Positions 42,451 to 50,589 of a stretch of 64,000 nt of DNA are shown here, piece after piece; within the stretch, counting starts at the first letter, position 1, and each line of letters starts with the position of its first letter. A program made the translations under genes and the position numbers. The notes under the pieces are model-generated. The model saw nothing but the letters and a program-made list of their open reading frames with translations, was not told the origin of the DNA and searched no databases. The stretch is taken from NCBI GenBank assembly GCA_965662775.1, contig CBFIIW010000003.1:1-64000 (forward strand), in the 5' to 3' direction. This stretch comes from UBA7985 sp002690455 (GTDB lineage: Bacteria > Pseudomonadota > Alphaproteobacteria > UBA7985).

Positions 42451-44343
42451 TTAATCCCTAAGTGCGTTACCGAGCACCTGCGCCAGCGCTTTTGCGAACT
42501 GCCCCAGATCGCGTGGCGCTTCGCCTTCGACCACCAACGCCATGTCGAACAGCAGATCGGCGACCTGCTCCGCGCGGGCAGATCCTGGTTGGCTGGTTAT
42601 TTCAGCCGACAAGGTTGTTACCAACGGGTGGCGGGGATTGATTTCCAGCACGCGCTGTGCGGCTCCGGCGTCTTGTCCGCTAGCCTTGAGGATCTTGGAA
42701 AGCTGCATATCCATACTGCTTTCCGATGCCACGAAACAAGCGGGGCTGTCGGCGAGGCGGTCGGTTGTTCGGATGTCGGCGACGTCCTGATCGAAACGGG
42801 TCTTGAGCCAGGCGATCAGCTCGCTGGGGTCGCTTACGGCCTCGTCAGCACGCGGCTCGGCATCTGATGCTGCTTCCCCAGACTCGCCTGTGTCAGCGGA
42901 AAAGGCGGACAAATCAGCCGCACCGTGCGTGACGGAGACGAAGGATTTGCCTTCATAGCTGCCTGTCGTGGGTATCCAGAAAGCGTCAACCGCGTCGGCG
43001 GCGATCAGCACCTCCAGCCCGCGAGCGCGAAAGCCTTCCAGGTGGGGGGAGGCGAGAATGGCGGCTTCGGACTCGCCAGTTGCATAGAAAATCTGAGTCT
43101 GGCCATCCTTCATCCGGCCGAGATAGCCGTCGAGGTCAGTCAGGCCGTCGTGTGTCGTCGACTTGAACCGAACCAAGGGCAGGATGTCTTCGCCGCGGTC
43201 GCGGTCTTCATACAGCCCTTCTTTAAGGACAGGGCCAAAAGCCTCCCAAAATTGGTCATAGCCTGCCGCATCTTCTTTCTTGCGCTTGGCCAGGGCGGAC
43301 AGGATCCGCTTCGTGAGCTGTCGGTTCATGACCTGCAATTGTGGCGCGTTTTGCAGCATTTCACGGCTGATATTTAGCGGCAGATCCTGGCTGTCGATCA
43401 GGCCGCGGACAAAGCGCAAGTAGGCAGGTAGCAGCTCTGGTGCATCGTCAGTGATGAACACCCGTCGGACGAACAACTTGAGCTGACAACGGCGCTCGGG
43501 CTGGAACAGGTCAAAGGGCCGTTGTGTCGGCACGTACAGGAGCGCAGTGTATTCCAGCTGACCTTCGAGATTCAGGTGCAGAGTTTCCCACGGCTTATCA
43601 AAGGTGCCAGCGAGGTGATTGTAGAAAGCGGTGTGCTGTTCACCGGTGATTTCAGCCTTAGGGCGAAGCCACAGGGCCTGAGCTTCGTTGATCTGCTCAG
43701 CCTCCCCATCTTCGGACAGTAGGCTGACCGGGAAGGTCATGTGATCAGCGTATCGGCGGACCAGTCCCTGCAGGCGGTAGGCGTCAAGGAACTCGTGCGC
43801 ATCGTCACGGAGGTGAAGGACGATGGTGGTGCCGATCGGCGTTTCTACACCGTCGATATCGCTAATCGTGAAGCTGCCATCGCCGGTACTTTCCCAGCGG
43901 AAGGCTTCGGTCATGCCGGCTTTACGGGTGTCGACGACCACGCGTTCGGCGACCATGAAGGCGCTGTAGAAACCGACACCGAACTGCCCGATCAGTGCGC
44001 CGGCGTCTTTGCTTTCTTCCATGGCGGCAGCGAAGTCGGCCGTGCCCGATTTAGCGATGGTGCCCAGATTTGCCATCAGGTCGTCGTGGTCCATGCCAAT
44101 ACCGCCGTCCGTAATGGCGAGGGTGCCACTTTCCCTGTTGGCCGCAATCAGGATTTTCAGGCTGGCATCCTCATCAAGCAGGTCGGCCTGTTGCTGAGCG
44201 AGGAAGCGGCGCTTGTCGCAGGCGTCCGAGGCATTGGAGATCAGTTCGCGCAGGAAAACTTCACGCTCGGAGTAAAGTGCGGTGGCCACGAGGTTCAGCA
44301 GGCGGGCTGTTTCGGCCTGAAAGCTATGGGTTTGGGTGCTCAC
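42451..44343 (-). CDS. htpG: Hsp90-family chaperone HtpG
   Basis: This ATP-dependent dimeric chaperone has 630 residues. The N-terminal GHKL ATPase domain shows ELISNASDACDK, ITDGGIGMD, LGTIAKSGT and GQFGVGFYSAF. The middle domain shows RGLIDSQDLPLNISREMLQ, and the C-terminal dimerisation domain is present. An acidic Ala/Ser-rich insert (SADTGESGEAASDAEPRADE) lies near residue 495. No heat-shock promoter was recognised upstream. Confidence 0.97.
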   Translation of the reverse strand: MSTQTHSFQAETARLLNLVATALYSEREVFLRELISNASDACDKRRFLAQQQADLLDEDASLKILIAANRESGTLAITDGGIGMDHDDLMANLGTIAKSGTADFAAAMEESKDAGALIGQFGVGFYSAFMVAERVVVDTRKAGMTEAFRWESTGDGSFTISDIDGVETPIGTTIVLHLRDDAHEFLDAYRLQGLVRRYADHMTFPVSLLSEDGEAEQINEAQALWLRPKAEITGEQHTAFYNHLAGTFDKPWETLHLNLEGQLEYTALLYVPTQRPFDLFQPERRCQLKLFVRRVFITDDAPELLPAYLRFVRGLIDSQDLPLNISREMLQNAPQLQVMNRQLTKRILSALAKRKKEDAAGYDQFWEAFGPVLKEGLYEDRDRGEDILPLVRFKSTTHDGLTDLDGYLGRMKDGQTQIFYATGESEAAILASPHLEGFRARGLEVLIAADAVDAFWIPTTGSYEGKSFVSVTHGAADLSAFSADTGESGEAASDAEPRADEAVSDPSELIAWLKTRFDQDVADIRTTDRLADSPACFVASESSMDMQLSKILKASGQDAGAAQRVLEINPRHPLVTTLSAEITSQPGSARAEQVADLLFDMALVVEGEAPRDLGQFAKALAQVLGNALRD

Positions 44344-44422
44344 TTTGGGTCTCGCTACGGTTCAGAGATTGTTTCAGGTGGGTCGGGATAAGTCAGATTG
44401 GGCAATAGGGGCGGTACAAAAG

Positions 44423-45316
44423 TCAGGACTTCAACGGCCGTTCCTCAACCCCCAGCGCCTCAGCAAGCCTGAACTCAGCGCTGCCCGGCCGAAGGGGCTT
44501 CTGTTGTGAGGTATGCGGCGCCCAGCCAGAGAGAAACAGGCAGTCAAAAGTCGCCGGTATCGATCCCTGCTCGTCGCCGAAGGCGGCTACGTAGCGCTCT
44601 ATTGCGCCGAACAGCACGCTGCGCGCGGTCAGCCGGCTGGTTCGTCCGACCACGGCGTTTGACTGGCCCATGCCGCGCAGGTCTTGGAGAAGGCTCATCG
44701 GGTTCTGGTAGGACACCATGATCCGGTCGATATCGGCCACAGGCAGGCTAAAGCCCGCTCGTTGTAGAAGTCCGGCGGCATCGCGCAGGTCCATAACCGG
44801 CGAGACGCGCGGGCTGAAACCGCCGCTGATGTCCGTTTCAGCTTCGACCAAGGCGGCACGCAGTTCGTTCAGAGTCTCGCCCCCCAGCGCGCTTCCCAGA
44901 AACACCCCGTCGGGGCGCAAGGCGCTGCGGATCTGCGCCAGCATGCCGGGGAGATCGTTGACCCAGTGCAGAGCCATGTTTGAGAGGATCAGGTCAAAGC
45001 GGCCCTGAGCCAGCGGCAAGAACTCCACATCTGCTTCGGCAATGCCATGGTCGAAGCTCAGGTCGACCAACTGCAACTCTCCCCGATCCCATCCTGTGCG
45101 CAGGCGCGGATGCAGATAGTGCGCTATGCCATCGGGCCACCAACCCAGAACGGCGATGGTCTGGAAGGATTGTTCGAGATCAAGCAACCGGTCGGCCAGC
45201 CGTTCCGCAACTTCGCGGTGCAAAAAGTGGTGGCGTGGGTCACTGTGGCGGGCACGCTGTGTTTGCAAGCGCTTTGCTCGCCCGTCGAACACCTTAGGCG
45301 CGAAAGAATCGACCAT
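44423..45316 (-). CDS. NDUFAF5-like methyltransferase-fold protein
   Basis: This 297-residue class I SAM-binding-fold protein resembles mitochondrial complex I assembly factor NDUFAF5, which hydroxylates an arginine in a complex I subunit. It has FDLILSNMALHWVNDLPGML, IRSALRPDGVFLGSALGGETL and a C-terminal domain. The glycine motif I, normally like LDLGCGTG, reads VLGWWPDG here, so SAM binding may be altered. It is divergent from comF with 49 bases between the starts, a known pairing. Confidence 0.85.
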   Translation of the reverse strand: MVDSFAPKVFDGRAKRLQTQRARHSDPRHHFLHREVAERLADRLLDLEQSFQTIAVLGWWPDGIAHYLHPRLRTGWDRGELQLVDLSFDHGIAEADVEFLPLAQGRFDLILSNMALHWVNDLPGMLAQIRSALRPDGVFLGSALGGETLNELRAALVEAETDISGGFSPRVSPVMDLRDAAGLLQRAGFSLPVADIDRIMVSYQNPMSLLQDLRGMGQSNAVVGRTSRLTARSVLFGAIERYVAAFGDEQGSIPATFDCLFLSGWAPHTSQQKPLRPGSAEFRLAEALGVEERPLKS

Positions 45317-45365
45317 AATATCGCTTTGGTTGAATTCAGCTCAAGCTTTCTTGATCTTCGGGTAT

Positions 45366-46292
45366 ATGGATACAGATCACCGGTTTCGCAACTCTCTGGG
45401 CCGACTGACTGACGGCAGATCCAGACGCGCCGGGCAGAACCGGGTGGCGCCCTTGCCGCTGCGTCAGGTCTTGCGGGGCATGCAGGCTGCCGTCGACTGG
45501 GTTTTGCCGCCACGATGCTGTCTCTGCTCAACCATCATTGAGGCGGAAGACGGTGTATGCAGCGGCTGTTTTCAGACGCTGCACTTTTTGACCGAGCCGT
45601 TGTGTGGGTGCTGCGGTCGGCCGATGTCAGGGGCCTTGCTGTCTGTGGATGCTCTCTCGGTTATGCCGGTTGAGGGGCAAGCGGCGGGGACAGCCAGACC
45701 CCAGGCTGACGTCGATCCACATCGCTGTGGCGCCTGTCTGGCTTCGCCTCCGACCTACGACTGGATGCGGGCAAGCTTCGCTTACAACGCCAGTAGCCGG
45801 GCTTTGGTGCTCGCGCTCAAATATCGGGATCGCCTGGATGTCGTACCGTCCTTAACCCGCTGGATGGCACTGTCGAGCGCAGGGCTGATTGGACCGGGAG
45901 ATTTGGTTATGCCGGTGCCGCTGCACTGGCGGCGGCACCTGGCACGGCGCTTTAACCAGTCTGCTGCGCTGGCGCAGGGATTGGCGCAGCGCACGGGGGC
46001 AACTTTTGCGCCCGACTGGGTCGTCCGGACCCGCAATACAGCACCGATGAAGGCTATGAGCCAGAGGGAGCGACTGACCAACGTGCGGGATGCCTTTCGG
46101 GTCGTGGAGCGGCATGGTTCGATTCTGGAAGGAAGCACAGTGGTGCTGGTTGACGATGTGCACACCTCTGGCGCCACCATTAATGCTCTGTGCATAGAGC
46201 TACGCAATCAAGGCGTGGCTCGTATCGGTGTTACTGTGGTCGCAAGGGTGCTCGACGTGCACCATTTGAGCAAGATCAGCGAACCGATCTAA
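45366..46292 (+). CDS. comF: ComF-family phosphoribosyltransferase-like protein
   Basis: This 308-residue protein has an N-terminal zinc-finger region with paired Cys (RCCLCSTII, VCSGCF, CGCCGRPM, CGACL) and a C-terminal type I phosphoribosyltransferase domain with the PRPP loop VVLVDDVHTSGAT. ComF proteins act in DNA uptake in competent bacteria; the role in others is unclear. ATG 45366 is chosen as the first start outside the divergent gene. An insert of about 30 residues separates two zinc-binding pairs. grxC follows at 9 bases. Confidence 0.9.
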   Translation: MDTDHRFRNSLGRLTDGRSRRAGQNRVAPLPLRQVLRGMQAAVDWVLPPRCCLCSTIIEAEDGVCSGCFQTLHFLTEPLCGCCGRPMSGALLSVDALSVMPVEGQAAGTARPQADVDPHRCGACLASPPTYDWMRASFAYNASSRALVLALKYRDRLDVVPSLTRWMALSSAGLIGPGDLVMPVPLHWRRHLARRFNQSAALAQGLAQRTGATFAPDWVVRTRNTAPMKAMSQRERLTNVRDAFRVVERHGSILEGSTVVLVDDVHTSGATINALCIELRNQGVARIGVTVVARVLDVHHLSKISEPI

Positions 46293-46301
46293 GGTGGGGT
46301 T

Positions 46302-46559
46302 ATGGCTTCGATCGAAATGTACTACCGCGACTTTTGTGGCTTCTGCGCGCGCGCGGAAAAACTGCTTGTGTCTAAAGGTGTCGAATTCGAGCGTATCAAT
46401 ATCTGGGAGGTTGATGGGGCCAAAGAAGAGATGCTACGGCGATCGGGAGGACGAACATCAGTGCCGCAGGTGTTCATCGACGGACAGCATATTGGGGGTA
46501 GCGATGACCTCTTTGACCTCGATTTTCAGGGTAAGCTGGATCCGCTGCTTGAACGCTGA
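46302..46559 (+). CDS. grxC: Glutaredoxin 3
   Basis: This 85-residue glutathione-dependent thiol oxidoreductase has the dithiol site C12-G-F-C15 (usually CPYC or CPFC), the cis-Pro TSVPQVFIDG and the GGSDDL helix. Replacing Pro by Gly at the active site should shift its redox potential. It follows comF by 9 bases. It is convergent with the zinc-ribbon gene. Confidence 0.95.
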   Translation: MASIEMYYRDFCGFCARAEKLLVSKGVEFERINIWEVDGAKEEMLRRSGGRTSVPQVFIDGQHIGGSDDLFDLDFQGKLDPLLER

Positions 46560-46577
46560 GCCTGCGCGCAGGGTGCA

Positions 46578-47507
46578 TCATTCAGAAAGTGCACTGCCGA
46601 AGCTACAGGACGGGTACACTCGAAGGTCACGCCGGTCTAACCGGTTTGACAACGCTAGCCGCAGTGCTTGACCGTCCCCGGCGCCGTCGTAGACCAGCCG
46701 GATCTCGCCTCGAAAATCCTCACCGCTGCTGATCGGTCTGGGCGGCCCATCGACCCGTTTCGGTGCTTGCCTGCCCTCAATGACAAAAAGGCCCGGCGCA
46801 GACCGTCGAAACGTGCTGGCATTGGACAGGTCGTAAAAGACCGCCCTGTCTGAGGTTGATGCCAGACACAAATTCCACCCGCGTAGCTCGCTCCAGGGCT
46901 CAAGCCCTAAGCCTCGATAGAGGCCCTGACTGATCGGTACGGTACGAACGACGGCTTCACGTCCCAGCACCAGCATCGACAGCAGAACGACGGCCAGTAT
47001 CACACCCAGCCCCCACTGCCAGCGTTCTGAAGCCTGCTCGATGAACTGTCGAGCCGGATGCTGAAAAGGTGTCGGTGCGAGAGCTTCTTCCAGAGCGCCA
47101 AAGGCCGCCGCCGCTGCATCTGGTTCAAGTGCTGTGACAACCAGATCGTCTGCAACCCCAGCCGGATCTGACTCTGTTGGCTGCGTTTCTGGTGCCTTTA
47201 CTGACAATCCATCATCTGAGCTGCCCAACGCCCCAGTGCCAATACTTGGACCAACAGCTGCGGTTAGGGGAACAGCTCCCGTTTCCGCTTCCCTGCTCTC
47301 TGGTGGGGCAGTCCGTGCCATCTCCAACGCGGGTTCTAGCATATCCAGCAAAGGCGCATCTTTGCGGCCTTCGTTGAAGTGAGCATGCGTGCTGGACTGG
47401 TTCCAGCGATAGCCGCATTCGGTACAACGGACCTTGCGGGCGCCATCCGCGAAATGAATCTCGGGGACGTCGTACGGGGTTCCGCAATTCGGGCAATCCA
47501 CGCGCAT
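46578..47507 (-). CDS. Zinc-ribbon (MJ0042/DUF3426) membrane protein
   Basis: This 309-residue protein has an N-terminal zinc ribbon with C5, C8, C28 and C31 (MRVDCPNCGTPYDVPEIHF), a long low-complexity linker, one transmembrane helix (WGLGVILAVVLLSMLVLG, near 171-188), and a DUF3426-like C-terminal domain. Function unknown; it is conserved next to ftsE in alphaproteobacteria, here divergently transcribed. A link to division or envelope control is only an inference from position. Confidence 0.88.
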   Translation of the reverse strand: MRVDCPNCGTPYDVPEIHFADGARKVRCTECGYRWNQSSTHAHFNEGRKDAPLLDMLEPALEMARTAPPESREAETGAVPLTAAVGPSIGTGALGSSDDGLSVKAPETQPTESDPAGVADDLVVTALEPDAAAAAFGALEEALAPTPFQHPARQFIEQASERWQWGLGVILAVVLLSMLVLGREAVVRTVPISQGLYRGLGLEPWSELRGWNLCLASTSDRAVFYDLSNASTFRRSAPGLFVIEGRQAPKRVDGPPRPISSGEDFRGEIRLVYDGAGDGQALRLALSNRLDRRDLRVYPSCSFGSALSE

Positions 47508-47702
47508 GCGTTCAGTCTGACCTCTCCACCTTGGTGAACCGCCCCCTTATTTTCCCGGCCTCTACAACCTGAAACCACCGCCGCACTCTAGCGCAGAAAC
47601 GCCAATAATTGGAGGTTTTCAAATCGGTACTGGCTTTGGGTCAGGGGAATAGATTATTTATGCCCCAGACCACAGCTAAAATTCGATCCAAGGAAAAAGA
47701 AC

Positions 47703-48392
47703 GTGATTCGGATGGATCAGATCAGTGTGGATTTCCCCGACCGCGCCGGGGTTCTGCAGGAGGTCTCTTTGCAGATACCCAGCGGCGGTTTCCGATTTGT
47801 CACCGGTCCCAGCGGTGCCGGCAAGACCACATTGTTGCGACTGATGTTTCTGGGACTGCAGCCCAGCCGCGGCCGCCTCGACATCTTTGGACGCGACGCA
47901 AGGCGGTTGACCCGAGATCAGAAGGCCCTCGTTCGGTCCCGGCTTGGTGTTGTGTTTCAGGATTTCCGGCTGATCGACCACATGAGCGTCTATGACAACG
48001 TTGCGCTACCGCTCAGGGTATCAGGCAAAGACCCACGCTCAGACCGCGATTACGTGCACGAACTGCTCCACTGGGTTGGGTTGGGCGAGCATGCTGATGC
48101 GCGCCCGGCGGCGCTCAGCGGTGGTCAGAAGCAGCGCGTTGCTATTGCCCGTGCTGTAATCAACCGGCCCAGTCTGCTGCTTGCCGATGAACCCACTGGG
48201 AACGTTGACGACGGCATTGGGCTCAAGCTCATGCGGCTGCTCGAAGAACTCAACAAGCTTGGCACCACCGTCGTTGTCGCCACACACAGTGGCGCAGTAC
48301 TGCAGCGCTTCGACTATCCTTGTATCCATCTGGAAGGTGGTCGGGTCCTCCATGGCAGCCGTGCGACCTCGAACCCTGGGGGTACACTATGA
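47703..48392 (+). CDS. ftsE: Cell division ATP-binding protein FtsE
   Basis: This 229-residue ABC ATPase works with FtsX at the divisome to activate peptidoglycan hydrolases. Walker A GPSGAGKTT, the VFQDFRLIDHMSVYDN Q-loop, signature LSGGQKQR and Walker B LLLADEPTGNVDD all match FtsE. The start is GTG 47703 with AAGGA about 9 bases upstream. It overlaps ftsX by four bases. Confidence 0.95.
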   Translation: MIRMDQISVDFPDRAGVLQEVSLQIPSGGFRFVTGPSGAGKTTLLRLMFLGLQPSRGRLDIFGRDARRLTRDQKALVRSRLGVVFQDFRLIDHMSVYDNVALPLRVSGKDPRSDRDYVHELLHWVGLGEHADARPAALSGGQKQRVAIARAVINRPSLLLADEPTGNVDDGIGLKLMRLLEELNKLGTTVVVATHSGAVLQRFDYPCIHLEGGRVLHGSRATSNPGGTL

Positions 48393-49405
48393 CCTGGCGA
48401 CCAACCGTTACTGGTGCCGCAAACAGAAATCACGGGGCCGCAGCTTCGTCCTCGTCTACCGAAGCAAAGCCAGCCACCGCGTCACGGCAGTCCAATACCG
48501 GTTCGGCCGAACGGCACCAGCCAAGGGGACCACGTGAGTCATTGCTGCTGTTTCGAGGGCAGGCGATTTCCAGGCTGCTGCCGATTCTACTGGGCCTGAT
48601 GACCCTGCTGGCCGTGTTTTTTGCGCTGCAATCCATGCAACGCCTGTTGGTCATTCATCGCGCTTTGTCGGTCGCCCAAAGCGCCCTGACGGTGATCGTA
48701 CCGACGACACCGGGCCTGTCTGACCCTGCTGGCGACCCGGCACTGTCTGCGACGCTGGACGTGCTGGAAGGTACTGTAGGACTGACCCGTATCCGTTCGC
48801 TGGATGAGGAAGAGACCCGCCGCTTGATTGGTGACAGTCTCGATGCTGGCTTGAATGCTCAAGTTCCGCTGCCTGCGGTCATCACCCTGCGGCGCACTGC
48901 TCGAGCCGTTGTGTCAACAGAGGGCCTGCGCCAAGCGCTGAATCAGGCGGCGCCCGGAACAATCCTTTATGATAATGCATCCCTGCGCCAGAAACTCCGT
49001 CAGCAGCAGCTAACAGAACTGACCAGTACCGCCGCGTTGCTGCTGGTTGTCCTGCTGGCGGTCGCGGGAACAACGGTTCTGACCATAAGCCAGACTATGG
49101 ACCTACAGGCTCCGGTGATCGAAGTGCTGCTGATGTCCGGCGCACAGGATCGGCTTGTCATACAACATATGACCCGATTTATCGCGCGGATGGCCATTCT
49201 TGGTGCCGCACCGGGCGCGCTGGTGGGGTTTGCGCTTCATCTTGGCCTTACACAGTGGCTGCTGTCGTCCGGCAATCAGGCGCTGTTTCCGGTACTACTG
49301 CCGCTGATGGCGCTCGTTACAGCATCAGTTCTTGTACTGATTGTGCTGCTCGCTCTGCTTACGACAGCATGGCGCGTTACCGGAAAACTGCACCAGACCT
49401 TCTGA
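48389..49405 (+). CDS. ftsX: Cell division protein FtsX
   Basis: This 338-residue membrane partner of FtsE has a first TM helix near residues 68-88 (LLPILLGLMTLLAVFFALQSM), a periplasmic domain of about 115 residues, then three helices near the C-terminus, the FtsX layout. The N-terminal 55 or so residues are cytoplasmic, Ser/Ala/Thr-rich and probably disordered, longer than in E. coli. ATG 48389 overlaps the ftsE stop. Confidence 0.92.
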   Translation: MTWRPTVTGAANRNHGAAASSSSTEAKPATASRQSNTGSAERHQPRGPRESLLLFRGQAISRLLPILLGLMTLLAVFFALQSMQRLLVIHRALSVAQSALTVIVPTTPGLSDPAGDPALSATLDVLEGTVGLTRIRSLDEEETRRLIGDSLDAGLNAQVPLPAVITLRRTARAVVSTEGLRQALNQAAPGTILYDNASLRQKLRQQQLTELTSTAALLLVVLLAVAGTTVLTISQTMDLQAPVIEVLLMSGAQDRLVIQHMTRFIARMAILGAAPGALVGFALHLGLTQWLLSSGNQALFPVLLPLMALVTASVLVLIVLLALLTTAWRVTGKLHQTF

Positions 49406-49558
49406 GACTTTGTATGGAAGGCTTGAAGTGGACAGGGAGCGCGCTAACCTCTCGGCACGTTCAGGGGCTGTGACGAGCGATCAACTCCGCCGCATAAATT
49501 CTCCCAGACGCGACCCCGACCACGCGGGTTCAGTGCAGCAAAGGATAATCCCAACGCG

Positions 49559-50308
49559 ATGATGACTCTGCGTTCGACCCTGGCAAAACTCGCTGGCTAT
49601 GGCTGGACGGGCCTGATGGGAGCAATTGGCTGGCCTGTGGTCTTTCTCGGAAAGCAGGCGACATTGTCTTTTGGCTTGTTCTGGGCGCGAGGTATCCTGT
49701 TCATCTCACGATTTTTCGCCGGTGTCCGGTGGCAGGTGACAGGCCTGGAGCATTTGCCTGAGGGCCCTTTCATCCTTGCATCCAAGCATCAGTCGTTCTT
49801 CGACACGGTCGTCTGGAGCCAGTTGATCCCGAACGCAGCTTACGTGATGAAAGAAGAGCTGCTGACACAGCCTATTTTTGGCTGGTTCATCCGTCACATC
49901 GATGTCGTGGCGCTTGACCGCAAGGCGGGGTTGTCGTCTCTGAAAAAGTTGCTGGTGGACTCGCAGGCCAAGGCAGACGAGGGCCTGCCTGTGGTCATCT
50001 TCCCCGAAGGCACGCGCACGCGGCCGGGAGAGCGGGGGCGCTACCACCCCGGTGTGGCTGCCATGTATGAACGATTGAATCTGCCGGTGGTCCCCGTCGG
50101 CACCGATAGTGGCGTATTTTGGGACCGTGGGCTCAAGGGGCTGCAGGAGGGCGTAATCACCGTCGCTATCCAGCCTCCGATCTTACCTGGGCTGGATAAG
50201 CGCGCCTTTATGTCCGAGGTTTCAGACTGCATTGAGACTTCGTCGCTCAGTCTGTTTGAGCAAGCTCAGAACCTGCTGGGTCGCAGCCCGCACGCCCAGA
50301 AAGATTGA
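49559..50308 (+). CDS. plsC: 1-acyl-sn-glycerol-3-phosphate acyltransferase
   Basis: This inner-membrane-associated acyltransferase makes phosphatidic acid. The 249 residues have the catalytic KHQSFFDT (H77, D82), the substrate-binding VIFPEGTRTRPGE, and an N-terminal hydrophobic region. AAAGGA lies about 12 bases upstream. Location after ftsE-ftsX is typical of alphaproteobacteria. Confidence 0.94.
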   Translation: MMTLRSTLAKLAGYGWTGLMGAIGWPVVFLGKQATLSFGLFWARGILFISRFFAGVRWQVTGLEHLPEGPFILASKHQSFFDTVVWSQLIPNAAYVMKEELLTQPIFGWFIRHIDVVALDRKAGLSSLKKLLVDSQAKADEGLPVVIFPEGTRTRPGERGRYHPGVAAMYERLNLPVVPVGTDSGVFWDRGLKGLQEGVITVAIQPPILPGLDKRAFMSEVSDCIETSSLSLFEQAQNLLGRSPHAQKD

Positions 50309-50325
50309 TGCCCTTTCGCTGCAAA

Positions 50326-50345
50326 ACGAGCCTACTGCGGCTCGT
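50326..50345 (+). terminator. Hairpin after plsC, possible terminator
   Basis: ACGAGCC-TACTGC-GGCTCGT is a perfect 7-bp stem 18 bases after the plsC stop codon. No T-run follows, so termination by it alone is doubtful. Confidence 0.35.
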
Positions 50346-50589
50346 GTTACGCTGAAAGGCACCCCCGGTTGCCTCCCCCTTTAAGCGACTGCCAGCCAGC
50401 AATCTATGTCATTGGTTTGCGGTCCGGTTAATCGCCTGAACGGCTGTCATTTACTCGCCCAGATTGTGTGCAATTTATTTCATAATCCATCTACTTCGCC
50501 GCGCTTTGGTATAGTAGTGAATGGTCGGTTGGTGTGTTCTCCAGTCTCCAGCCAGTTTCGCCCAGCCTTTCCGCTCAGGAGGTCTAGAC

